A model generated the notes under the pieces. It did not search any database and was not told the origin of the DNA. It saw nothing but the letters and a program-made list of their open reading frames with translations. The translations under genes and the position numbers were made by a program. Positions 1 through 5,549 of a stretch of DNA of 5,720 bases are shown here, piece by piece; the first letter of the stretch is position 1; the number at the start of each line of letters is the position of its first letter. The stretch is taken from NCBI GenBank assembly GCA_030598425.1, contig JAUVPY010000206.1:1-5720 (forward strand), written 5' to 3'. Source of the DNA: Anaerolineae bacterium (GTDB lineage Bacteria > Chloroflexota > Anaerolineae > 4572-78 > NAK82).

Positions 1-1
1 A

Positions 2-799
2 ACCATCCTGGAAAGCGTGGGCGCAGACCGGGCGGGTAAATGGCTCAGCCGGATGGGCCTGGAGGCCCTCGACCGTCTCTTCGAGGCCAAAGAAGTGCGT
101 CGGCGCACCCTCCTGGCCGCCATCGAGGACGAAGACCTGCTGGCCCGGGCTATTGCCGAGGCCGAACGGGTAGTGGGCGGCTTCGACCGGCCACACAGCG
201 GCCTGTTGTTGGCTTTGCCAGTGGCCCAAGCCAGGGGACTGCACAAAGTACAACCGGCGCTGCCCCAGAAAGAGCTCCCCCCTGCGGTGCGCCCGGATTG
301 GGTGATCCGGCGGGATACGCCAGTGGAAGTTGTGGTTGACATCATGGACTTGGAACCGACGATTGTTCGCCCCGACATTCCCCTGGATGAGGTGGCTCAA
401 GCGATGCTGCTCCATCCCAATGTGCACGTGGCCTGTGTGGTGGCTGAAGACGAGCGATTGGTAGGGCTGCTCAAGCTGCGTGACCTGGCCGATGACCTCT
501 TCTTCCACATTTTCCCTGAAGAATTTTTTGGTGAGGTCACCGACTTGGAACATGCGATGCAATTTGCCGATAAGAACCGTATGCGCACCGCCGCCGACGC
601 GATGCAGGACCCAGTTTGGGTGAAGCGGGAAGAAACGGCCAAAGATGCCTTTGAACGGATGCACGAGCATCATCTGCCCGGCCTGCCTATGGTGGACGAT
701 CGCTATCGCGTGGTGGGATACATCAATTTGTTAGAGCTATTGGCCGCCTGTTTCGAGAAACGGGGGGAGACGTCAGATGAAGAGGAAGTGGCCCTGTGA
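2..799 (+). CDS. PII-like domain fused to a CBS-domain pair, probable transporter regulator (5' end outside window)
   Basis: Probably a cytosolic regulator that senses small molecules and controls the permease encoded next to it. The frame is open to the left edge, and the codons before the GTG at 17 (TILES) fit a PII-type strand. That GTG has no properly spaced Shine-Dalgarno, so the gene is taken as 5'-truncated. Numbering from GTG 17: residues about 1-75 resemble a PII-like fold, with a strand (RRRTLLAAIED), a helix (DLLARAIAEAERVVGG) and the final strand HSGLLLALPVAQARGL, like the G-x-x-F-V-x-P-V end of PII proteins. CBS1 is about 108-159 and CBS2 about 191-247, joined by a linker containing FPEEFFGEVTDL. 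The usual phosphate-contacting Ser/Thr-x-x-Asp is KLRD in CBS1 and NLLE in CBS2, so nucleotide binding may be altered. The stop overlaps the downstream start (GTGA), implying translational coupling. The CBS call is firm; the PII-like call is inference from motif shape. Confidence 0.8.
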   Translation, partial: TILESVGADRAGKWLSRMGLEALDRLFEAKEVRRRTLLAAIEDEDLLARAIAEAERVVGGFDRPHSGLLLALPVAQARGLHKVQPALPQKELPPAVRPDWVIRRDTPVEVVVDIMDLEPTIVRPDIPLDEVAQAMLLHPNVHVACVVAEDERLVGLLKLRDLADDLFFHIFPEEFFGEVTDLEHAMQFADKNRMRTAADAMQDPVWVKREETAKDAFERMHEHHLPGLPMVDDRYRVVGYINLLELLAACFEKRGETSDEEEVAL

Positions 800-2058
800 A
801 TCCAGTGTGGCTGGCAGGCGGCGTTTTCCTCATCACTTACGCCTTGATCGTCACCGAGCGGGTGCATCGGACCGTGGCGGCTCTGCTGGGCGGGGTCACG
901 ATGATTCTCCTGGGTGTGGTCTCCCAAGAGCAGGCCTTTAACGCAGTGGACTGGAACGTTATTTTCCTGCTGGCGGGCATGATGGCCATCGCCAACGTGT
1001 TGCGAGAGACCGGTCTCTTCCAGTGGATCGCCGTCCAGGCTGTTCGATTAGGGAGAGGCGATCCTTTTCGCGTTTTGGTTATCCTCTCTCTGGTCACCGC
1101 CGTCACCTCAGCCCTTTTAGACAATGTGACCATCGTGGTGTTGGTCGCGCCGGTGACCCTGTTCGTGGCAGCCAGTTTGAAGGTCAGCCCAATGCCTTAC
1201 TTGATCGCCGAAATCCTGGCTGCCAACATCGGTGGCACGGCTACCCTCATCGGCGATCCACCTAACCTCCTCATTGGCAGCGCGGCCGGTATTGATTTTC
1301 TCACCTTCGCAGCGAACATGGTCCCTATCTCCTTGTTGGTTTTGATCGTCTTCATCGGCCTGGCACGAATCATCTTCAGGAAAGACCTCCAAGTCGCAGA
1401 AGGGCATGCGCTAGACATCGAGTCGCTGGACACGGCGGGGTTGATCACCGATCACCAGCTATTGCGCAAGGCATTGATTGTGATGGGGGGGGTGATCTTG
1501 GGCTTTCTGGTTCACGGCGTCCTGCATCTGGAGCCAGCGACCATTGCCCTGGCCGGTGCGACGGTCTTGATGTTGTGGGGACGGAGCGATCCCCACCACG
1601 TATTGGGTGAGATAGAGTGGACAACTCTCTTCTTCTTCATTGGCCTGTTTATCACTGTGGAAGCAGTGGTGGAGGTAGGCATTATTGAGGCCGTAGCTCA
1701 GGCAGCGCTTAGCCTGACGAGCGGTGATCTAACGCTCACCTCAATGCTGCTGATCTGGCTATCGGCTATCGCTTCGGGGATCATAGACAACATCCCCTAC
1801 ACCGCAGTGATGATCCCCGTGGTGGAGAGTCTAGGACAGAGTATGCCGGTCGAGCCCCTATGGTGGTCGCTGGCGTTGGGCGCAGATTTTGGGGGCAACG
1901 CCACCCTGGTGGGCGCCTCGGCCAACGTGGTCGTAGCCAGCCTGGCCGAACGGAGCGGCTATCGCATTCGCTTCGGCACTTTCCTGCGCTATGGAGTTAT
2001 AACCACATTGATGTCGCTGTCGCTGGCCAGCCTTTACGTGTGGGTTCGCTATCTCTAG
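796..2058 (+). CDS. ArsB/NhaD/SLC13-type ion transporter superfamily permease (permease A)
   Basis: A 420-aa inner-membrane permease of the ion transporter superfamily (CitMHS/ArsB/NhaD/SLC13 group). It is almost entirely hydrophobic segments, with roughly 10-12 membrane spans and a polar loop at about 196-222. Two inverted halves are visible. The first has ALLDNVT (D109, N110) followed by the re-entrant hairpin motif GGTATLIGDPPN (146-157). The second has IIDNIPYT (D331, N332) followed by GGNATLVGASANVV (366-379). The paired DN and hairpin motifs are the substrate and cation sites of the family. The GTG start at 796 overlaps the stop of the regulator upstream, and the protein begins at once with membrane span 1 (VWLAGGVFLITYALI). 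Length is normal for the family. The substrate cannot be read from sequence: Na+/H+ exchange, arsenite efflux and organic or inorganic anion uptake are all known relatives. Confidence 0.88.
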   Translation: MNPVWLAGGVFLITYALIVTERVHRTVAALLGGVTMILLGVVSQEQAFNAVDWNVIFLLAGMMAIANVLRETGLFQWIAVQAVRLGRGDPFRVLVILSLVTAVTSALLDNVTIVVLVAPVTLFVAASLKVSPMPYLIAEILAANIGGTATLIGDPPNLLIGSAAGIDFLTFAANMVPISLLVLIVFIGLARIIFRKDLQVAEGHALDIESLDTAGLITDHQLLRKALIVMGGVILGFLVHGVLHLEPATIALAGATVLMLWGRSDPHHVLGEIEWTTLFFFIGLFITVEAVVEVGIIEAVAQAALSLTSGDLTLTSMLLIWLSAIASGIIDNIPYTAVMIPVVESLGQSMPVEPLWWSLALGADFGGNATLVGASANVVVASLAERSGYRIRFGTFLRYGVITTLMSLSLASLYVWVRYL

Positions 2059-2153
2059 TCTGGCTCTTCAATGGAGGAAGTCTCCGAAAAGCGAGGTGAA
2101 ATCAACCAGACGGTCCACCAGAAGTTTATTACTGATGATCCAACTAGCAGATT

Positions 2154-2158
2154 AGGAG
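2154..2158 (+). promoter_or_regulatory. Shine-Dalgarno AGGAG for the CBS-pair gene
   Basis: AGGAG lies 4 nt before the first ATG (2163) and 7 nt before the second, directly adjacent ATG (2166). The spacing slightly favours the second ATG, which would shorten the protein by one residue only. Confidence 0.7.
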
Positions 2159-2162
2159 CGAA

Positions 2163-2645
2163 ATGATGAACAAGACACTGAGAATCGGCGCCTGGATGAA
2201 ACGTGATGTTGTTGTCGTCCACGCTTCGACCAGCATTAGGGAGGTGGCTGCTTTGCTAGTAGATCGGAAAGTGGGCACCCTGCCGGTGGTGGACGAAGCT
2301 GGGATACTCATTGGGATACTCCTCATTACCGACATCATTCACATTTTCCTACCCGATGCCGTCTCATTGGTCGATGACATCGATTTTGTAAAGGACTTTG
2401 GCGCCATCGAGAAACTATCCCCACGAGACTTGAAACAGGCGGAGACTCTGGTCGTGGTTGACCTTATGAAACAGCCGGTGTCTGTAGAGGAAGAGTGCTC
2501 TATGCTCAGAGCGCTTTCGATGATGGAAAAACATAACCTGAAAGATTTGCCTATAGTTACACAGGGTGGACATCTCGTGGGAATTGCCTCGCGAGTGGAC
2601 ATCGGGCGAGCCCTTCTAACGAATTGGCTGAACACGACGACCTAA
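2163..2645 (+). CDS. Stand-alone CBS-domain-pair regulatory protein
   Basis: A 160-aa soluble protein made of one CBS (Bateman) pair, the usual size for a stand-alone CBS protein. CBS1 spans about 7-60 with the core VGTLPVVDEAGILIG and the ligand-type signature ITD (T56, D57). CBS2 spans about 97-152 with LKDLPIV and SRVD (S143, D146). Both halves therefore keep the acidic residue that typically contacts the ribose or phosphate of adenine nucleotides. The linker (FLPDAVSLVDDIDFVKDFG, about 62-80) resembles the FPEEFFGEVTDL linker of the CBS region in the first gene, so the two regulators look paralogous; this one lacks the PII-like part. It sits 104 nt after permease A and just before permease B, so it probably gates one or both permeases in response to adenylate energy state or a related nucleotide. 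The CBS fold is clear; the ligand and partner are inference. Confidence 0.88.
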   Translation: MMNKTLRIGAWMKRDVVVVHASTSIREVAALLVDRKVGTLPVVDEAGILIGILLITDIIHIFLPDAVSLVDDIDFVKDFGAIEKLSPRDLKQAETLVVVDLMKQPVSVEEECSMLRALSMMEKHNLKDLPIVTQGGHLVGIASRVDIGRALLTNWLNTTT

Positions 2646-2735
2646 TTGATCAGCCACCATGTCGAAGGGATTCTGAAGGTGCTTCAAACGAATGGCTACG
2701 TATACGGGCGTGTTGGATACCAACATATATGAACG

Positions 2736-2740
2736 GGAGG
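2736..2740 (+). promoter_or_regulatory. Shine-Dalgarno GGAGG that sets the permease B start
   Basis: GGAGG inside a G-rich tract (2735-2743) lies 6 nt before GTG 2747, an ideal spacing. It argues against the upstream in-frame ATG at 2729, which would place this site inside the coding region, and against a TTG at 2624 that would overlap the CBS gene. Confidence 0.75.
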
Positions 2741-2746
2741 GGGTCA

Positions 2747-4030
2747 GTGAACGCATACCTAGTCTCGGCACTCATCTTCATAGGGACCTTCACCTTCATT
2801 CTGATTGAGAAGGCACACCGCACCATTGTCGCCATGACTGGAGCCAGCTTGATGGTGGTTGTCGGCATAAGCATGGGGTTCTACTCCCAAGAAGCAGCCC
2901 TGGCATCTGTTGATTTCAATACGCTGGGATTGCTGTTAGGGATGATGATTCTGGTGAGCATGCTGGCTCGTACCGGCTTCTTCGAGTACATGGCTACCTT
3001 AACGGCCAAGCGGTCGAACGGCAATCCCTGGCATCTACTTCTGATTCTGGGGACTGTCACCACTTTCCTCTCAATGTTTTTGGACAACGTGACCACTATC
3101 GTGCTTATAGCGCCTGTCACAGTCCTCATTGCCGAAATCCTGGGTATCAGCCCAGTGCCTCTGTTGATGGCCATAGCGTTGTTATCGGATACCGGCGGCG
3201 TAGCAACTCTGGTTGGGGACCCACCCAACGTGATGATTGGCTCGGCAGCCGGTCTCAGTTTCAACGATTTTCTGGTCCGCTTGGCCCCGATTGTCATAGT
3301 GGCATGGCTGGTGGCGCTGCTTCTGCTGCGCTTCCTCTTTCGGCGAGAGTTGGCTCAAAAGCCTAGAAACCTTGAGGCACTGTCGAAATTGGATGAAAAC
3401 GCGGCTCTGCACGATAGAGAATCGCTCATCAAGATCCTGATCGTTCTAGGTGGGGTCATCCTGCTCTTCTTCTTGCACAATTGGCTACACCTGCAACCGG
3501 CTTTCGTGGCTCTTTTAGGTGCTTCCGTTGCTCTTGCATGGGTACAGCCAGATCTTGACCAGGTGCTAAAGGATGTGGAGTGGAGCGTATTGCTATTCTT
3601 TGCCGCATTATTCGTGGCAGTCGGGGGACTTCAGTCTTCGGGGCTACTTAATTGGTTGGCCGAGGACATTACGGCGATGGCTACTCAGCGTCTGTTACTG
3701 ACGGGGGTCGTTCTTATCTGGGTCAGCGCTCTGCTCTCGGCTGCCGTGGACAATGTCCCCTTCACAATCGTCATGATCCCCATCATCATGGATCTGGGGG
3801 CCACTGGCGTGGACATCACACCACTATGGTGGGCCTTGGCTCTGGGGGCCGGCTTTGGGGGAAATGGGACGCCGATTGGCTCCACAGCTAACATCGTTAC
3901 CGTCACCGTGAGCGAGAAGACTGCGTCGCCCATCACTGCCAGAATCTGGATGAAAACAGGGTTGCCGGTGATGGTGGCTACCTGCCTGGTGGGGACAATT
4001 CTTTATGTTCTGACCTTCAGGTTTATGTGA
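2747..4030 (+). CDS. ArsB/NhaD/SLC13-type ion transporter superfamily permease (permease B)
   Basis: A 427-aa polytopic permease, clearly paralogous to permease A. Both begin with a first span followed by E-(R/K)-x-HRT, and both carry the same paired motifs. Here they are FLDNVTT (D113, N114), GGVATLVGDPPN (150-161), VDNVPFT (D335, N336) and GGNGTPIGSTANIV (371-384). The polar central loop is about 199-227. The frame is open back to a TTG at 2624, but GTG 2747 is chosen: it has the best Shine-Dalgarno, it gives an N-terminus that aligns with permease A (MNAYLVSALIF against MNPVWLAGGVF), and the extra upstream residues are polar and rich in Arg and Cys. Compared with A, the hairpins differ (SDTGGVATLV for ANIGGTATLI; GGNGTPIGST for GGNATLVGAS), so its substrate or coupling ion may differ. 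It follows the CBS gene by about 100 nt and precedes the CPA-like gene by 18 nt. Confidence 0.88.
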   Translation: MNAYLVSALIFIGTFTFILIEKAHRTIVAMTGASLMVVVGISMGFYSQEAALASVDFNTLGLLLGMMILVSMLARTGFFEYMATLTAKRSNGNPWHLLLILGTVTTFLSMFLDNVTTIVLIAPVTVLIAEILGISPVPLLMAIALLSDTGGVATLVGDPPNVMIGSAAGLSFNDFLVRLAPIVIVAWLVALLLLRFLFRRELAQKPRNLEALSKLDENAALHDRESLIKILIVLGGVILLFFLHNWLHLQPAFVALLGASVALAWVQPDLDQVLKDVEWSVLLFFAALFVAVGGLQSSGLLNWLAEDITAMATQRLLLTGVVLIWVSALLSAAVDNVPFTIVMIPIIMDLGATGVDITPLWWALALGAGFGGNGTPIGSTANIVTVTVSEKTASPITARIWMKTGLPVMVATCLVGTILYVLTFRFM

Positions 4031-4033
4031 TAG

Positions 4034-4040
4034 AAGGTGG
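4034..4040 (+). promoter_or_regulatory. Shine-Dalgarno-like AAGGTGG for the CPA-like gene
   Basis: AAGGTGG just after the permease B stop lies 8 nt before ATG 4049. An in-frame GTG at 4037 falls within this site and is therefore an unlikely start. Confidence 0.55.
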
Positions 4041-4048
4041 GGTCAACC

Positions 4049-5248
4049 ATGGAACTTACAACTGGACCACTGTCCTCTGCAATAAATCTTACCAAACAGA
4101 CGGTCGGCAGTACTTTGGCGTTGGAGCACGCCTTGATCATGTTGCTTCTTCTCGTAGGGCTGCTGAGCATCCAAAGGGAGCAATGGCGCTTTGTGCCCTG
4201 GGTGATACTGGCTGGCGTGGCCCTGTCCCTTCTTACTCCCATTCACGCCCGGCACATGGCCTGGCCGCTCATCTCGGCCTTGGTATTACCCCCCTTACTA
4301 TGGCAGGTGGCAGTGCGCCTTGCCGTAGTCCAGTCCGAGTTCACCTTGCGGGCTGGGCTGGCTTGGTTGCTGGTCACTTTGCTGTTCGGGTTGGCCTTGG
4401 GCGTGGGAGCTGGGGTGCCCCCGACCAGCGCCCTGCTGCTGGGGATTCTGGCTACCAGCCTGATGTGGCAGGTGCGGGAGCACGCTACCGGAAGCACCGA
4501 ATTGGGCGTCTTTGGTCAATTGGCCCTGGCCATTTTATTAGTCGAAATAGATGTGACCCTGCACCCACAAGCCCGGTTTTGGGGAAGTTTGTTCGTGGGC
4601 GTTACCCTGGGGCTGATTCTGGGGTACGTCGGAGTACGGGTCGCTTTCCGACTGCCGGCAGGAGATGCCCGCAACTACTTCTGCCTTGGGTTGGCGTATT
4701 TTGCCTACCTGGCAGGCGTCCTGATCGGTGCATCGGGGGTGGTCACAACAACGATGACGGGACTGATGGTGGCCGTCTATGGCTACAACGTGGGCTTATG
4801 GCCGACCTCCGAAGCATTGCCGGCTCCCTTGAATCGATTTGGCGTGTTTGTGCTGATGGCCGGGACTTTTCTCCTGCTGGGCTGGCAGGCCCACGTGCCC
4901 CTGACCATTACCCGGATCGCAGGCCTTGGCCTGGGCCTGGTGGCGGCTGCCATCGGCATCGTGATCGGGCGCTGGTTGGTTCCCTTGCCGGAGGAGGTGA
5001 CTTTGCCTTTGCCTCAAGCACTATTACGAAAAGAAAGAAAAGTGGCGCTGCTGATGCTGGGCACCTTCCTGCTGTGGCCCCAGGGGGCCTTTTTGGAGCC
5101 ATGGTCTCTGGCTTTGGCACTGCTGTTGGCGCTAGTGACGATGTTTGGACTGCGTGTCATGCTCAATTTGGTGTTTGACCTGTTTGAGATTGAGCAGCGA
5201 CCATTCGACACATCCACAGCCGAAAAGAAAGAGATTTCCAGTGAGTGA
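4049..5248 (+). CDS. Polytopic membrane protein, divergent CPA-type (Na+/H+ antiporter-like)
   Basis: A 399-aa integral membrane protein with about 12 hydrophobic segments (roughly 24-40, 48-65, 70-90, 101-121, 125-141, 153-169, 177-198, 210-245, 262-280, 286-308, 331-347, 351-375) and a charged cytosolic tail (380-399). The order of segments recalls CPA1 exchangers. In particular, LGLAYFAYLAGVLIGASGVV followed by TTTMTGLMVAVYG (213-245) matches the conserved region after span 6, where the family has a Ser-Gly and a G-L-x-x-G stretch. The hallmark ion-binding residues are not found, however. Where CPA1 proteins have T-D-P, this has ATSLMWQV (135-142), and where they have an E-x-x-x-N-D helix it has ELGVFGQLALAIL (151-163). 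The only acidic residues in that helix are E166 and D168. It may be a non-canonical transporter or an accessory subunit for the permeases. Start ATG 4049 has an AAGGTGG upstream and lies 18 nt after permease B, so it is co-transcribed. That it is a gene is sure; the family is moderate. Confidence 0.7.
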   Translation: MELTTGPLSSAINLTKQTVGSTLALEHALIMLLLLVGLLSIQREQWRFVPWVILAGVALSLLTPIHARHMAWPLISALVLPPLLWQVAVRLAVVQSEFTLRAGLAWLLVTLLFGLALGVGAGVPPTSALLLGILATSLMWQVREHATGSTELGVFGQLALAILLVEIDVTLHPQARFWGSLFVGVTLGLILGYVGVRVAFRLPAGDARNYFCLGLAYFAYLAGVLIGASGVVTTTMTGLMVAVYGYNVGLWPTSEALPAPLNRFGVFVLMAGTFLLLGWQAHVPLTITRIAGLGLGLVAAAIGIVIGRWLVPLPEEVTLPLPQALLRKERKVALLMLGTFLLWPQGAFLEPWSLALALLLALVTMFGLRVMLNLVFDLFEIEQRPFDTSTAEKKEISSE

Positions 5249-5258
5249 AGCGAGTGCA

Positions 5259-5320
5259 ATGTACAAGCGAATTCTGCTACCTCTGTTGAGGCTGGAGAAG
5301 AAGATGTAGAAGAACTATGA
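5259..5320 (+). pseudogene. Possible scar of a universal stress protein (UspA-family) gene
   Basis: An ATG at 5259 opens MYKRILLPL, which matches the N-terminal strand typical of UspA-family proteins (M-Y-K-R-I-L-x-P-L-D-G-S). The frame then stops after 16 codons (TAG 5307). From about 5285 another frame reads VEAGEEDVEEL and then TGA (5318), which resembles the acidic tail that often follows the last Usp strand. One reading is a Usp gene reduced to its two ends by a large internal deletion with loss of frame. Usp genes often neighbour CBS and permease genes, which supports the idea. The match rests on about nine residues, so a chance resemblance or an unrelated short peptide remains possible. 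Confidence 0.35.
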
Positions 5321-5331
5321 AATCCATTCTC

Positions 5332-5337
5332 TTTAAT
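5332..5337 (+). repeat. Left target-site duplication TTTAAT
   Basis: This six-base direct repeat abuts the left inverted repeat exactly and is identical to 5519-5524. Extending by one base on either side breaks the match, so the duplication is exactly 6 bp. Confidence 0.7.
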
Positions 5338-5352
5338 CAATACCTTCGCCAA
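5338..5352 (+). repeat. Left terminal inverted repeat (15 bp)
   Basis: CAATACCTTCGCCAA, a perfect reverse complement of 5504-5518. Confidence 0.85.
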
Positions 5353-5390
5353 AATCATAAAAGTGGGCGTCGCAGGAAATTGTGCAAGAA

Positions 5391-5411
5391 TTCGCCCCAC
5401 TTCAGGGCGAA
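5391..5411 (+). repeat. Internal hairpin of the MITE-like element
   Basis: TTCGCCC (5391-5397) and GGGCGAA (5405-5411) form a perfect 7-bp stem with a 7-nt loop. An alternative fold pairs AAGTGGGCG (5361-5369) with CGCCCCACTT (5393-5402) with one bulged base. Because the two folds share bases, they exclude each other. Neither is followed by a T tract, so neither is a classic terminator. Confidence 0.5.
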
Positions 5412-5503
5412 ATTGACCGAAAAATAGGGACTATAGCCACGAAAATAACCGCTTTTTGAGTAGTTTCCCCCACCAAAGTTCGAGCTTTGACGCCAAATCA
5501 AAA

Positions 5504-5518
5504 TTGGCGAAGGTATTG
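5504..5518 (-). repeat. Right terminal inverted repeat (15 bp)
   Basis: TTGGCGAAGGTATTG, a perfect reverse complement of the left end at 5338-5352. It can also pair locally with CGCCAA at 5491-5496 across a 7-nt loop. Confidence 0.85.
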
Positions 5519-5524
5519 TTTAAT
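5519..5524 (+). repeat. Right target-site duplication TTTAAT
   Basis: Identical to 5332-5337 and directly abutting the right inverted repeat. It also resembles a -10 box (5 of 6 to TATAAT), but no -35 sits at the proper distance. Confidence 0.7.
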
Positions 5525-5549
5525 GTGAAGCGAAAGGAGACAAAAGGCT

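Larger units (their letters stand above)
5338..5518. mobile_element. 181-bp MITE-like non-autonomous transposable element
   Basis: The element begins CAATACCTTCGCCAA (5338-5352) and ends with its perfect reverse complement TTGGCGAAGGTATTG (5504-5518), giving 15-bp terminal inverted repeats. An imperfect second layer of inverted similarity lies just inside: GGCGTC at 5366-5371 opposite GACGCC at 5489-5494. Six-base direct repeats TTTAAT flank it exactly, as left by a transposase that makes staggered cuts. It has no plausible reading frame, so it would need a transposase supplied elsewhere in the genome. Internal hairpins include 5391-5397 with 5405-5411 and CGCCAA with TTGGCG (5491-5509). I cannot assign an IS family from the ends. 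Removing the element and one TTTAAT copy restores a continuous leader for the gene downstream. Confidence 0.72.
5249..5549. other. AT-rich intergenic region with gene scar and MITE-like element
   Basis: A 301-nt gap between the transport operon and the rnk-like gene, visibly richer in A and T than the genes to its left. Its contents are a possible universal-stress-protein scar (5259-5320), a direct repeat TTTAAT at 5332-5337 and 5519-5524, and a 181-bp inverted-repeat element between the two copies. I see no convincing rho-independent terminator after 5248: the hairpins present are not followed by a T run. Confidence 0.6.

Noticed and set aside
17..19. GTG 17 as the true start of the first regulator
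   Set aside because: The frame is open to the window edge with plausible protein sequence before it, and the only purine-rich stretch (GGAAAG) is 1 nt from the GTG, too near to act as a ribosome-binding site.
2073..2085. Small hairpin GGAG/CTCC between permease A and the CBS gene as a terminator
   Set aside because: The stem has only four pairs and no T run follows, so it would not stop transcription; the genes are more likely one transcript.
2682..2731. Internal promoter before permease B (AT-rich ACATATAT near 2724)
   Set aside because: A TATAT-like box is present, but no credible -35 lies at the right distance; the region is explained as an operon spacer.
2624..2746. Longer N-terminus for permease B from TTG 2624 or ATG 2729
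   Set aside because: The added residues are polar and unlike the paralog, the TTG would overlap the CBS gene, and the strong GGAGG at 2736 fits GTG 2747.
4027..5178. A 383-codon open frame on the + strand overlapping the CPA-like gene
   Set aside because: It is out of frame with the CPA-like gene, its translation is rich in Gly, Arg and Pro without membrane or domain pattern, and the competing frame gives a coherent polytopic protein with a Shine-Dalgarno. It is a shadow of GC-rich coding DNA.
5014..5400. A 128-codon open frame on the - strand across the end of the operon and the left part of the MITE-like element
   Set aside because: It runs antisense to the conserved end of the CPA-like gene and into a repeat element, and its translation is Ser-rich low-complexity sequence with no recognisable motif.
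5413..5437. Promoter inside the MITE-like element (TTGACC with TATAGC)
   Set aside because: The boxes are only 13 nt apart, too close for a sigma-70 promoter; no better pair with 16-18 nt spacing was found reading toward the rnk-like gene.
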